Assembly (NCBI RefSeq): GCF_018863415.1
Contig: NZ_JAHKSN010000012.1
Coordinates: 61,691-125,690 of the forward strand
DNA length: 64,000 nucleotides
Reading direction: 5' to 3'
Source of the DNA: Deinococcus aestuarii
GTDB lineage: Bacteria > Deinococcota > Deinococci > Deinococcales > Deinococcaceae
Position 1 is the first letter of the stretch; every line of letters begins with the position of its first letter. The translations under genes and the position numbers were made by a program. Positions 11,776-23,500 of this stretch are shown one piece after another. The notes beneath the pieces are model-generated. The model had not been told where the DNA came from and did not search any database. It saw only the letters and a list, made by a program, of their open reading frames with translations.

Positions 11776-12621
11776 TCAAGCGGGGTCGGCGGGCGTGGGG
11801 GCCCGCGCCCCCTCCCACGCCTCCAGCCGCTCCCGCGCCCCGTCCACGTGCATCTGCTCGATCAGGGCGCCGCGAAAGGTGGTGACGCTCTTGCCTCCCT
11901 GCCGCGCTTCTTCCCACGCGGCGAGCAGGGCGCGGGCCTCCTCCGCTTCCGCCGCCGTCACCCCGAAGGCGAGGTTGGCTGGGGCGATCTGGCCCGGGTG
12001 GATCACCGTCTTCCCGGCGAATCCCAGGGTCCGGCCCTGCTCACACTCGCGGGCAAAGCCCTCCGGGTCGCGCACGTCGTTGTACACGACGTCGAGAGGG
12101 ACTTTGCCGTGCGCGCGGGCGGCCAGCACCACCGCCGACAGGGCGTGAAGGAGGGGCAGGCGGTCGGGGTGGGAGCGCGTCCGCAGGGCGTGGGCGAGGT
12201 CGTTGGCACCCACGATCAGCCCCGCCACCCCCGGCACGGCGGCGATCTCGGCGGCGCGCAGGACCCCGAGCGGCGTCTCGACCATCGCCCAGAGGGGGAG
12301 GCCGAGGTGCAGGTTGCGCAGGGTCCGGGCGTCCTCCACCTTGGGGAGCACGAGGCCCGCCGCCCCCGCCGTGAGCGCCATCTCCCGGTCGTCGTGTTCC
12401 CAGGGGGTGCCCAGCCCGTTCACCCGCACGAGGACCGGGCAGGACCAGTGCCAGCCCAGCGCCGCGCGCACGTTCTCCCGCGCCGCGCTCTTGCCCTCGG
12501 GGGCGACCGCATCTTCCAGGTCGAGGATCACGGCGTCCGCGTCCAGCGTGCGGGCCTTCTCGACGGCGCGCGGCTTGTCGCCCGGCACGTAGAGCACCGA
12601 GCGCAGGGGTTTAACGCTCAC
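11776..12621 (-). CDS. HpcH/HpaI aldolase / CitE-like lyase
   Basis: The 281-residue protein is a CitE-type TIM barrel: LRSVLYVPGDKPRAVEKA at the start, DAVILDLEDAVAPEGK with a metal-binding acidic pair, VLVRVNGLGTPW, VLPKVEDA and MVETPLGVL with the second metal ligand, then GKTVIHPGQI. CitE-like proteins cleave or form citramalyl-, malyl- or related CoA esters. No other citrate-lyase subunit is nearby, so it is a stand-alone CitE-like lyase of unknown acyl-CoA. GTG 12621 is preferred because GGGAGA lies nine bases upstream; this start overlaps the 32-residue ORF. Confidence 0.85.
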   Translation of the reverse strand: MSVKPLRSVLYVPGDKPRAVEKARTLDADAVILDLEDAVAPEGKSAARENVRAALGWHWSCPVLVRVNGLGTPWEHDDREMALTAGAAGLVLPKVEDARTLRNLHLGLPLWAMVETPLGVLRAAEIAAVPGVAGLIVGANDLAHALRTRSHPDRLPLLHALSAVVLAARAHGKVPLDVVYNDVRDPEGFARECEQGRTLGFAGKTVIHPGQIAPANLAFGVTAAEAEEARALLAAWEEARQGGKSVTTFRGALIEQMHVDGARERLEAWEGARAPTPADPA

Positions 12622-12709
12622 GCTCAGCGTTCTCCCGGCGGGGTTTCGCCGCACTCGACACGAGGAGGAAGGGGAGGAGGGCGAGGAGGAAGCGCAGGGG
12701 GCGTTTCAT
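12611..12709 (-). CDS. 32-residue membrane or secreted mini-ORF
   Basis: Between the 81-residue gene and the CitE-like gene an ATG at 12709 opens a 32-codon frame with a basic start (MKRPLRF), a leucine-rich hydrophobic core of about 13 residues, then a small-residue/charged tail ending ENAERER and TAA. TACCCT lies six bases upstream, the same leaderless signal as at recognised genes. The stop overlaps the GTG of the CitE-like gene, which would couple them. It may be a real small membrane protein or a leader peptide; no homology is known to me. Confidence 0.4.
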   Translation of the reverse strand: MKRPLRFLLALLPFLLVSSAAKPRRENAERER

Positions 12710-12713
12710 GGGG

Positions 12714-12959
12714 TCAGGGTAGCCCGTCCGGTTGACGAACGCGGAGACCAGCGAAGCGGAGGGCGTGGGCTACGATCAATGCCGTTTCCTGAGCCGTGAA
12801 TGTGGCTCCCTCCGGGCCGGACCAGTCCTGGACGATGTATTCGCCCTCCGCCGTCTCCTCGATGTTGAGCAGGAGGTTGAAGGCGGGGCGGTAGACCTCC
12901 AGATTCATCGAGTCGTGTTCCGGATTACCCGCCACGATGAATTCAAACTCCTCCCTCAC
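12714..12959 (-). CDS. 81-residue protein of unknown function
   Basis: The product is acidic with a compact alpha/beta look (FEFIVAGNPEHDSMNLEVYR, FNLLLNIEETAEGEYIVQDWSGPE, TALIVAHALRFAGL). It has no signal peptide or membrane span. GTG 12959 overlaps the stop of the upstream VOC gene by four bases, so the two are translated as a unit. I do not recognise the family. Confidence 0.6.
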   Translation of the reverse strand: MREEFEFIVAGNPEHDSMNLEVYRPAFNLLLNIEETAEGEYIVQDWSGPEGATFTAQETALIVAHALRFAGLRVRQPDGLP

Positions 12960-13339
12960 TCCAGCCCCCAGATGCCCGGCGGCGCCAGCTCCAGCACGTT
13001 CCCGGAAGGGTCCTCGAAGTACAGGCTCTCGCCCCGATTGCCCCAGGCGTAGCGGGTGACGCTCAGGCCGTGCCCCTCCAGCAGAGCCTGCCAGGTGTCC
13101 GTCTCCTCCCGCGTGATGGCGAGGCAGGCGTGCCCTCCCGGCTTGCCCGCGTGGGGCGGCACGTCGCCGGGCTGGGCACTCATGGAGGGGTCGAAGATCA
13201 GCAGCATGGAGCCTTCCAGCCGGTAGAAGAGGTGGCGCCCCGGAACCTTCCCGTACAGGCGCAGTCCCAAGACGCCCGAGTAGAAGGCTTCGGCGGCCTC
13301 CAGATCGGCCACGTACAGGCAGGTCTCCAAGGCGCGCAT
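12956..13339 (-). CDS. VOC (glyoxalase-fold) protein
   Basis: This 127-residue protein is a single vicinal-oxygen-chelate module: TCLYVADLEAAEAFYSGVLGLRL at the start, HACLAITREE in the middle and LYFEDPSGNVLELAPP at the end. The His and the final Glu are plausible metal ligands. VOC proteins include glyoxalases, dioxygenases and fosfomycin- or bleomycin-resistance proteins; the reaction here cannot be chosen. The ATG has TAAGCT six bases upstream and looks leaderless. It is the first gene of a minus-strand cluster with the 81-residue protein, the mini-ORF and the CitE-like lyase. Confidence 0.85.
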   Translation of the reverse strand: MRALETCLYVADLEAAEAFYSGVLGLRLYGKVPGRHLFYRLEGSMLLIFDPSMSAQPGDVPPHAGKPGGHACLAITREETDTWQALLEGHGLSVTRYAWGNRGESLYFEDPSGNVLELAPPGIWGLE

Positions 13340-13367
13340 GGGGAGAGCTTAGGGCTTGTCGCCCAAG

Positions 13368-13870
13368 TCAGGCGGGCAGCTCCAGCCCGGCATAGGCGCT
13401 CAGGTCGTTTCGGAGTGGGTAGATCATTGCGGTGGGAGTGTCCGGGTGCAAGCTGAATTCCGCCGCCCGGCGGAACCCGAAGCGTGGATAGTAGTCGGAA
13501 TGACCCCACAGCACCACCATTGGCTCGGGGCGGCCCTGCACAGCGCCCAGCACCGCCCGCATCAGGTCGCTCCCAATGCCGCGCCGTTGGAACTCGGGGA
13601 GGACGCTGATGGGACCGAGGTATAGGACCCGCCGGGGCCGGTCAGGGTTCTCTGGCTCGCCGCGCAGGTCAGCGGGCGCGACGATGACGTGACCGACTGT
13701 CCGGCCCCCCACCTCCGCCACAAGCGAGAGGTTGGGCAGGAAGCGGCCAGAGGTGCGAATCTCCTCGATCATCTCGTTCTCCCGGAGACCGTCGTTGTAA
13801 GTAAAGGCTAGGCGGGTCACCTCGGCGATGGCCGGGGCGTCCGCCGGGCCTTCCGGACGAATAAGCAGGT

Positions 13871-13874
<4 letters not shown>
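13368..13874 (-). CDS. GNAT acetyltransferase, apparent CTG start
   Basis: About 168 residues form one GNAT domain: LLIRPEGPADAPAIAEV, VGHVIVAPADL, LGPISVLPEFQRRGIGSDLM with the acetyl-CoA loop RRGIGS, then YYPRFGFRRA. It resembles YhbS-like N-acetyltransferases. No ATG, GTG or TTG occurs near the expected N-terminus; the fold begins at CTG 13874, which overlaps the TGA of the upstream RIO kinase as CTGA. I infer a coupled CTG start. A longer frame upstream would have to overlap the kinase gene and looks like its shadow. Confidence 0.8.
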
Positions 13875-14752
<878 letters not shown>

Positions 14753-14770
14753 GGGTGCCTCGGGGGCGGG

Positions 14771-14890
14771 TTACCTGCGGGTTGGAACGGTTGGGGCTGG
14801 TGCTGCACGGTGGCTCCTGGGATCGGGGGCGAGGACTCCTCGTTCGGTCGCGTTCAGGCTGACGTGGGCAGTGGTGTGGATGTTCGTCAT
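14771..14890 (-). CDS. 39-residue ORF with near-perfect Shine-Dalgarno site
   Basis: ATG 14890 opens a 39-codon frame (MTNIHTTAHVSLNATER and a Pro/Arg-rich end) that stops 18 bases before the RIO1 kinase start. AAGGAGGTG stands six bases before the ATG, the best ribosome-binding site seen on this strand, and a TACGGT -10 lies at 14920-14925. It is either a small protein or a leader peptide that controls the weakly initiated TTG of the kinase. The composition is hydrophilic; no family is known to me. Confidence 0.45.
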   Translation of the reverse strand: MTNIHTTAHVSLNATERGVLAPDPRSHRAAPAPTVPTRR

Positions 14891-14919
14891 GTGCAGCACC
14901 TCCTTCCGGTGTTGCCCCC

Positions 14920-14925
14920 ACCGTA
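14920..14925 (-). promoter_or_regulatory. -10 element upstream of the 39-residue ORF and RIO1 kinase
   Basis: Reads TACGGT on the minus strand. Unlike most promoters here, it is followed by a short leader with a strong ribosome-binding site. Confidence 0.4.
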
Positions 14926-14935
14926 GCAGGTGAGG

Positions 14936-15236
14936 TCGGCGTGAGGAAGCCGGGATGCCGGGGCTAGGCCATCACGCTTAGGGGGCGGCCCCTCCGGGCA
15001 CCGGACTGAAGCCCACCTCACCGTCCCGGGGGCCCGCGCGGGCGCGGTAAAGCGGGCTTGTTCCGGGCATCATCTGCGGGGGTCTCGCGGCCACGAGACT
15101 GGCCTCCCGCCTCCGCTCCGTCCCGGCGCCTCCAGGCCGGGAACGTCAGGGAAGCGCGGCCAGATCAGCTCCTCTCCACGCCGGAACCGCCGGGGTCCCG
15201 GCACGCCTCCGCGTGGATGAGAAAGGAACGCCTGCC
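14936..15236. other. Divergent intergenic region, structured
   Basis: No credible gene is seen in these 300 bases. The part around 15010-15060 can fold on itself (AAGCCC ahead of a G/C-rich core, GGGCTT behind it). AAAGGA before 15237 is the ribosome site of the RecQ-like gene. Confidence 0.3.
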
Positions 15237-17120
15237 ATGCCCAGACGCATCCGACTCCGGGTTTCCCCGCCCGACTCCGCCGAATCCCACCCGGTGCCCT
15301 CCTCCCCGCCCCGGCGCATCCGGGTCAGCGCGCCCCCCGCCGAACCCACCCCGCCCGGGGACCCACCCTCCTCTCCCGTCGTCCTTCCCCCCCCCGCCGC
15401 GCCCCGCGTGAGCCTCGCTGAACCGCCGCCCCGCCCCGCTCCGCCCCCTCCCGCCCCGTCTCCGGCGGGCGCCCGCCGGGGCAGGCCGACCAAGGACATG
15501 CAGCGCGCCCAGCGCATCGCCCGCGAGGTCTTCGGCTACGACGGGCTCCACGACGCCCAGAAGGAGGCCATCGCGTCCGTCCTGAAGGGGCGCGACACCC
15601 TCGCCATCATGCCCACCGGGAGCGGCAAGTCGGCGATCTATCAGGTGGCGGCGCTCTCGCTGAGCGGCCCCACGGTCGTCGTCTCGCCCCTGATCGCCCT
15701 GCAACGCGATCAGGTGGAGGCGCTGGAGGAGAGTGCACCGGGTCAGGCGGCCCTGATCAACTCCACCCTGCGCCCCGCCGAGCGCGAGGCCACCCTGAGC
15801 GCCTTCGAGGAGGGGGAGGTCGAGTTCCTGTTTCTCGCGCCCGAGCAGCTCGGCAACGAGGAGACGCTCGCCCGGTTGCGGGAGGCCGAACCCTCGCTCT
15901 TCGTGGTGGACGAGGCGCACTGCGTCAGCGAGTGGGGGCACGACTTCCGGCCCGAGTACCTGCGGTTGGGCGTTGTGGTGGAGGCGCTCGGGCACCCGAC
16001 CGTCCTCGCCCTGACGGCGACCGCCTCGCCCCCCGTGCGCGCCGAGATCGTGGAGCGGCTGGGGATGCGGGAGCCCGAGATTCTGGTGCGCGGCTTCGAC
16101 CGCCCGAACATCCGCCTGGGGGTGAGGCGCTTCGAGGACCCGGGGACGAAACGCTCGGCCCTGCTCTCCGAGGTGATCGCCGCCCCCAAGCCGGGCATCG
16201 TCTACGCGGCGACCCGCCGGGCGGCGGACGAACTCGCCCGCGACCTCACGGGGCACGGGGTGCGGGCGGCGGCCTACCACGCCGGGCTGAACGTGGAGAC
16301 GCGCGAGGGGGCGCAGGCGGCCTTCATGGCGGACGAGCTGGAGGTCATCGTGGCGACGACCGCCTTCGGCATGGGGATCGACAAGCCGAACGTGCGCTTC
16401 GTGCACCACCTCGACATCTCCGGCTCGGTGGATGCCTACTACCAGGAGATCGGGCGGGCGGGGCGTGACGGCGCGGCCTCGGAGGCCACCCTCTTCTACA
16501 CGCCGGGCGACCTGCGGCTGCGCCGCTTCTTCGCGGGCAGCGGCCTGATCGACGCCGATCAGGTCGAACACGTGCTGCGCGCCCTGGAGGACCGGGGCGG
16601 CCCGGTGGACCCCGAGGAGCTGCGCGAGGAGACGGGCCTCTCGCAGACGAAGGTGCTGACCGCCGTGAGCCGACTGGAGGACGTGGGGGCCGTGGAAATC
16701 CTGCCGAGCGGGGAGGTCACGGCGACCGACGGGGCCCAGGCCCCCGAGGTGGTGGCCGAGGCCGCCCTCGCGCAGGCCTACCGCCGGGCCTTCGAGGACT
16801 CGCGCCTGGAGATGGTGCGCGGGTACGCCGAGACCGGGGGCTGCCGCCGCGAATTCCTGCTCAACTACTTCGGCGAGGCGTCCACCCCCCCCTGCGCCTT
16901 CTGCGACAACTGCGACTCGGGGCTGGTGCGGGCGACCGGGGGCGGGGACGCCGTGCCCTTCGCCCTGGGCAGCCGCGTCGCCCACCGCACCTTCGGCGAG
17001 GGCCTCGTCATGCGCTACGAGGGCGAGAAGATCACCGTTCTCTTCGACGGGCCGGGCTACCAGACGCTCGCGCTGCCCGTCGTCCTCGAACAGAGCCTGC
17101 TGGAGTCGCTCGGGGCCTGA
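15237..17120 (+). CDS. RecQ-like DNA helicase with C-terminal UvrD/PcrA-type Tudor domain
   Basis: The 627-residue protein starts with a Pro-rich, probably disordered tail (residues 1-85). The RecA-like core follows: PTGSGKSAIYQ (motif I, near 126), DEAHCVSEWGHDFRPEY (motif II plus the RecQ aromatic loop, near 225) and QEIGRAGRDG (motif VI, near 401). The RecQ zinc site is visible as GGCRREF and CAFCDNC. In place of HRDC domains the end (residues 577-627) reads GSRVAHRTFGEGLV and a beta-rich tail, like the RNA-polymerase-binding Tudor domain of UvrD/PcrA. It unwinds DNA 3'-5' in repair. ATG 15237 follows AAAGGA. Confidence 0.88.
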   Translation: MPRRIRLRVSPPDSAESHPVPSSPPRRIRVSAPPAEPTPPGDPPSSPVVLPPPAAPRVSLAEPPPRPAPPPPAPSPAGARRGRPTKDMQRAQRIAREVFGYDGLHDAQKEAIASVLKGRDTLAIMPTGSGKSAIYQVAALSLSGPTVVVSPLIALQRDQVEALEESAPGQAALINSTLRPAEREATLSAFEEGEVEFLFLAPEQLGNEETLARLREAEPSLFVVDEAHCVSEWGHDFRPEYLRLGVVVEALGHPTVLALTATASPPVRAEIVERLGMREPEILVRGFDRPNIRLGVRRFEDPGTKRSALLSEVIAAPKPGIVYAATRRAADELARDLTGHGVRAAAYHAGLNVETREGAQAAFMADELEVIVATTAFGMGIDKPNVRFVHHLDISGSVDAYYQEIGRAGRDGAASEATLFYTPGDLRLRRFFAGSGLIDADQVEHVLRALEDRGGPVDPEELREETGLSQTKVLTAVSRLEDVGAVEILPSGEVTATDGAQAPEVVAEAALAQAYRRAFEDSRLEMVRGYAETGGCRREFLLNYFGEASTPPCAFCDNCDSGLVRATGGGDAVPFALGSRVAHRTFGEGLVMRYEGEKITVLFDGPGYQTLALPVVLEQSLLESLGA

Positions 17121-17129
17121 GCCGCCAGA

Positions 17130-17173
17130 GAAGGGGGAGGGGACGGCCGCCGCGCCTGTCCCCTCCCCCCTTC
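17130..17173. terminator. Long hairpin between convergent genes
   Basis: GAAGGGGGAGGGGAC (17130-17144) is matched by its complement at 17158-17173 with one unpaired C. The 15-bp stem lies between the ends of the RecQ-like gene and the solute-binding protein gene and should stop transcription from both sides, although T tracts are short. Confidence 0.65.
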
Positions 17174-17182
17174 CCGTGACCC

Positions 17183-18154
<972 letters not shown>

Positions 18155-18161
18155 GAGGGCG

Positions 18162-18167
18162 AGTATA
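18162..18167 (-). promoter_or_regulatory. Leaderless -10 element for the solute-binding protein gene
   Basis: Reads TATACT on the minus strand, seven bases before the ATG; one mismatch from the TATAAT consensus. Confidence 0.6.
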
Positions 18168-18368
18168 GGAGCCCGGCGCGGCGGGACCATGACCGGGGTC
18201 GCCAACCGGGCGGAAGGGTGGACGTGTGGGCGGCCCGGCCCTCGTCCTCGATGAATGCTGGGAGGGTCCGGGTGCTCCCGGGCCTCATGTCGGCGGGCAA
18301 GACCCACCCTGGGGCCGGGTGGTAGACTGCGGGGTACGCCTGCGCGAGTGCGCGGGGAAAGGAAGATC

Positions 18369-19283
18369 ATGACCAACGACACCAACGAGCATCCCCTCGA
18401 CCCCCGGGGTGACCTGCACGAGACCCCGGAGGAGTTGCGCGACGTCCTCCCCGAGCTTCAGGGCGAGCCCGACGAGGACCCCGTGCTCGACGCCGAGGAG
18501 GCCGAGCAGGAGGGTCAGGTCGCCGCGATGGCGGTGATAGACAGCGGCAACGTCTCCGGGGACGAGAGCGCCGAGGGCGAAGAGGGCGAGGACGAGTATA
18601 TCGACGCCGACGACCTGATCGGCCTCCTGAACGAGATGAAGGAGATGCTCGAAGCCCAGGGTAAGGAAATCCGCGGCCTGCGCCGCGAGATGCGCGAACT
18701 CCGCGAGGGCCAGGGCGCCCAGGCGAGCGGCTTCCGTCCCCGCGAGGACCGCGGCGGTCAGGGCGGCGGCAATTTCCGTCCCCGCGAGGACCGCGGGGGC
18801 TTCCAGGGGGGCGACCGGGGCGGCTACCAGGGCGGCGGGGACCGTGGCGGCTTCCGTCCCCGTGACGACCGCGGCGGTCAGGGCGGCGGTAACTTCCGTC
18901 CGCGTGAGGACCGTGGAGGCTTCCAGGGTGGCGACCGGGGCGGCTACCAGGGCGGCGGGGACCGTGGCGGCTTCCGTCCCCGCGAGGACCGCGGCGGTCA
19001 GGGCGGCGGTAACTTCCGCCCGCGTGAGGACCGCGGAGGCTTTCAGGGTGGCGACCGCGGCGGTTACCAGGGCGGCGGGGACCGTGGCGGCTTCCGTCCC
19101 CGCGAGGACCGCGGCGGTCAGGGCGGCAGCTTCCGCCCGCGCGAGGACCGGGACCGCAACTTCGGTGACCGCGAGTTCCGCCCGCAGGGTGGCGAGGGCG
19201 GCAACCAGGGCGGCCAGGGCGAGGGCTTCCGCCCGCGTGCCCGCACCGACCGGGGCTGGGGCAACCGCCGCAACGACGAGTAA
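18369..19283 (+). CDS. RGG/FRPRED tandem-repeat protein
   Basis: This 304-residue protein has three parts. Residues 1-85 are very acidic (EEAEQEGQ, EGEEGEDEYIDADD). Residues 78-115 look like a short coiled coil (LLNEMKEMLEAQGKEIRGLR). The rest is low-complexity, made of FRPRED, RGGFQGGDRGG and YQGGGDRGG units; a 40-residue, 120-base unit occurs about three times with near-identical DNA. RGG-rich tails bind RNA and drive condensate formation in other organisms, so RNA or DNA binding is my inference. AAAGGAAG precedes ATG 18369. The family is not one I can name. Confidence 0.8.
   Translation: MTNDTNEHPLDPRGDLHETPEELRDVLPELQGEPDEDPVLDAEEAEQEGQVAAMAVIDSGNVSGDESAEGEEGEDEYIDADDLIGLLNEMKEMLEAQGKEIRGLRREMRELREGQGAQASGFRPREDRGGQGGGNFRPREDRGGFQGGDRGGYQGGGDRGGFRPRDDRGGQGGGNFRPREDRGGFQGGDRGGYQGGGDRGGFRPREDRGGQGGGNFRPREDRGGFQGGDRGGYQGGGDRGGFRPREDRGGQGGSFRPREDRDRNFGDREFRPQGGEGGNQGGQGEGFRPRARTDRGWGNRRNDE
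18727..19130. repeat. 120-bp tandem repeat inside the RGG protein gene
   Basis: The sequence repeats in an exact 120-base register (compare bases from 18841, 18961 and 19081), with only scattered synonymous or conservative changes between units. The near identity of DNA, not only of protein, points to recent unit duplication or gene conversion. Confidence 0.92.
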
Positions 19284-19298
19284 GGGTTGAGAGGGAGG

Positions 19299-19334
19299 AG
19301 GGCCGGGGTGAACGTCCCGGCCTTCGCCTTTTGG
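19299..19334 (+). terminator. Terminator of the RGG protein gene
   Basis: GGCCGGG (19301-19307) pairs with CCCGGCC (19316-19322) across an eight-base loop, followed by TTCGCCTTTT. Confidence 0.7.
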
Positions 19335-19523
19335 TTGCTTGGCAGAAGAGGTTCAGGTGGAGTGGAACAGGGTGACCAACCCAAACTCCTCCCCTTAGCT
19401 TGCAAAACTCCGCAGGAGAGGGAGAGGCTGGGTGGAGGTGAACCGGCGGGACATCGAGCCGCTTTTGGCGAGAGAAGGCCTCTTCCTCGCGGTGGGGGTG
19501 GTGACATGCCCCTCTCCCCTTGC
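19335..19523. other. Non-coding stretch after the RGG protein gene
   Basis: No gene is seen. The segment is rich in purine runs on one strand (GGAGAGGGAGAGG, GGTGGGGGTGGTG) and resembles the purine-rich middle part of the dispersed repeat near 9.3-9.45 kb, but I cannot align it convincingly. Confidence 0.3.
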
Positions 19524-19548
19524 GGGAGAAAAAGGCCCTTTTTCCTCT
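19524..19548 (-). terminator. Terminator of the S9 peptidase gene
   Basis: AAAAAGG and CCTTTTT (19529-19543) form a tight inverted repeat flanked by GGGAG and CTCTCC, just past the peptidase stop codon. On the minus strand the stem is followed by a T run. Confidence 0.55.
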
Positions 19549-19549
19549 C

Positions 19550-21556
<2,007 letters not shown>

Positions 21557-21748
21557 GCCCGCAGTCAAGCACGCGGCGGGGGTCTCACCCGGCTCATGAC
21601 GCCTCGCTCAAGGTGGATTGACCCTCCTCTCGCGCCGGTCAGGCGGTCATCAGCTACGCTGGATGAACAGCAGCGTATGACCCGTTCACCGACCCTCCCG
21701 GGCCCGGTGGCCGCTGCTTCACCAGGACAACTTCGCAGGAGGAACACG

Positions 21749-21940
21749 ATGCAGGAACTGTCATGCACCTGGGTCCCCGGCACCATCGACCTCGTTCGGC
21801 TGCGCTTCGCGGGGCGCACGGTCGAACTCACGAGCACCCGCCTCACGCGCATCTTCGGGCGTGAGGCCGTGAGCGAGCTGTACCTGAGGGGCCGCGCCGT
21901 GCTCCGCGCGAATACCCAGCAGATCGCCCTGCTGACCTGA
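21749..21940 (+). CDS. 63-residue protein of unknown function
   Basis: The ATG at 21749 follows AGGAGG by seven bases, so this short frame is well supported. The product (MQELSCTWVPGTIDLVRLRF, then FGREAVSELYLRGRAVLRAN) looks like a small mixed alpha/beta domain with alternating charges and no membrane segment. It lies alone between the S9 and M20 peptidase genes. I do not recognise it. Confidence 0.65.
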   Translation: MQELSCTWVPGTIDLVRLRFAGRTVELTSTRLTRIFGREAVSELYLRGRAVLRANTQQIALLT

Positions 21941-22011
21941 GTCCCCGCGAGACAGACCCGCCCCGCCCCGTCGCCCCTGACCCGGGCCGGGCGGGGCCGC
22001 TCCCTGCCGAG

Positions 22012-22017
22012 TAGCAT
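22012..22017 (+). promoter_or_regulatory. Leaderless -10 element for the M20 peptidase gene
   Basis: TAGCAT is followed by seven bases and ATG 22025. It overlaps an in-frame ATG at 22016 and therefore argues for the later start. Confidence 0.5.
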
Positions 22018-22024
22018 GGCGCAC

Positions 22025-23119
22025 ATGCCCCCCGACCTGCCCGCCATGATCGCCGACCTGCGCGCCCTGGTGGAGATCGAGTCCCCCTCCACCGACCCCG
22101 CCGCCGTGGCCCGCGTGATGGACGTGGTGGAGGCCCGCGCCCGCGAGCTGAGCGGCGTCCCCGAGGCGCTCCCCGGCGGCACCCGGGCCTTTTCCTTCGG
22201 CATGGGGGGGGAGGAGCGGCCCCTGCTCGTCCTGACCCACGCCGATACCGTCTGGCCGCACGGCACGCTGGAGACGATGCCCTTCCGGGTGGAGGGCGAG
22301 CGCCTCTTCGGCCCCGGCACCTACGACATGAAGGCCGGGATCGTCGGCGTACTGCACGCGCTGGCGGCCCTGGAGGGGCGCTGGCCCCGGGGCGGCGTGC
22401 GCCTGCTCCTCACCCCCGACGAGGAGGTGGGCAGCGCGGCGAGCCGTCCCCACATCGAGGCCGCCGCCCGGGGGGCCCGCGCCGTGTTCGTGGTCGAGCC
22501 GCCCGTGGCCGACTCCCACGCCCTCAAGATCGGGCGCAAGGGGGTGGGCTCGTTCGCGCTGACCTTCCACGGGGTCGCCAGCCACGCAGGCAACAAGCCG
22601 CAGGAGGGGGCGAGTGCGATCACCGAGGCCGCCCGCGCGGTGCTGGAGGTCCAGGCCCTCGCCCGCCCGGAGATCGGCACGACCGTCAGCGTGGGGCGGA
22701 TGCGGGGTGGGAGCGCCGTGAACGTGATCCCCGCCGAGGCCACCCTGGAGATCGACCTGCGCGCCTCCACGGTGGCGGAGGGCGAGCGCGTCACCGGGGC
22801 GATCCGCGCCCTGACCCCCGCCGACCCCCACGTCCGGCTCACCGTCACAGGTGGGCTGAACCGGCCCCCCTTCGAGCCGGGTCCAGGGACGCTCGCCCTG
22901 TTCACGCAGGCGCAGACCATCGCCCGTGACCTCGGCTTCGAGATCGGGGGAGAGGTCGTGGGTGGCGGCAGCGACGGCAACTTCACCGCGCCGCTGTGCC
23001 CCACCCTCGACGGTCTGGGGGCTCCCGGCGACGGGGCACACGCGGCCCACGAACATGTGCGGCTCGACCGCTGGCCGGACCACGTGCGGCTGCTGACCCG
23101 CCTCTTGCGGGAGGTGTAG
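22025..23119 (+). CDS. M20 family zinc peptidase (glutamate carboxypeptidase-like)
   Basis: The 364-residue protein shows the M20 layout: LVLTHADTVWPHG and GPGTYDMKAGIVG with the first zinc ligands and catalytic Asp, LLLTPDEEVGS with the general-base Glu pair, a dimerisation domain containing FHGVASHAGNKPQEGASAI, and GGGSDGNFTA near the end. It most resembles carboxypeptidase G2-type enzymes that remove C-terminal glutamate or other amino acids. Desuccinylase activity on N-acyl amino acids is also possible. It is a single gene with a leaderless start. Confidence 0.88.
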   Translation: MPPDLPAMIADLRALVEIESPSTDPAAVARVMDVVEARARELSGVPEALPGGTRAFSFGMGGEERPLLVLTHADTVWPHGTLETMPFRVEGERLFGPGTYDMKAGIVGVLHALAALEGRWPRGGVRLLLTPDEEVGSAASRPHIEAAARGARAVFVVEPPVADSHALKIGRKGVGSFALTFHGVASHAGNKPQEGASAITEAARAVLEVQALARPEIGTTVSVGRMRGGSAVNVIPAEATLEIDLRASTVAEGERVTGAIRALTPADPHVRLTVTGGLNRPPFEPGPGTLALFTQAQTIARDLGFEIGGEVVGGGSDGNFTAPLCPTLDGLGAPGDGAHAAHEHVRLDRWPDHVRLLTRLLREV

Positions 23120-23197
23120 GCGACAGGTGGGACCGGGACGTCTTCCCCGCGTCCTGCCCCCCGCGCACCGCGTACCCTGCTGGCAAGGAGCCCCCCC

Positions 23198-23497
23198 ATG
23201 TTCAACCTCTTCGGCCGGAACAAGCCCGCCGCCAACGCCTACCTTCAGCAAGACGACTCCCAGACCTACCGCGTCCGCGTGCGCACCCGCCCCCACGGCG
23301 AGGTCGTCGAGTTCCGCTTCACCAAGAGCGCGCACATCGGCATTGACGACGACGGCAACTACTTTTTCCGCAAGCCGGTCGTCAGCCCGCGGCACTTCGA
23401 CCGGGGCGAGTTCGTCGTCCGCTTCGACCGCCGCTACAACGTGACGGGCACGGAAGCAGAGGGGGTGGACTTCATCCCCGTCAGCGAGTGGGAGTGA
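23198..23497 (+). CDS. 99-residue protein of unknown function
   Basis: AAGGAG lies before ATG 23198. The protein (MFNLFGRNKPAANAYLQ, then YRVRVRTRPHGEVVEFRFTKSAHIGIDDDGNYFFRKP) looks like an all-beta domain with alternating hydrophobic and charged residues and no signal peptide. Its stop is only three bases from the end of the convergent kinase-like gene. I recognise no family. Confidence 0.7.
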   Translation: MFNLFGRNKPAANAYLQQDDSQTYRVRVRTRPHGEVVEFRFTKSAHIGIDDDGNYFFRKPVVSPRHFDRGEFVVRFDRRYNVTGTEAEGVDFIPVSEWE

Positions 23498-23500
23498 GGG

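Noticed and set aside
18727..19130. Regular repeats that could be taken for a CRISPR array
   Set aside because: The repeats are in frame inside a coding gene, have no unique spacers, and no cas genes are near.
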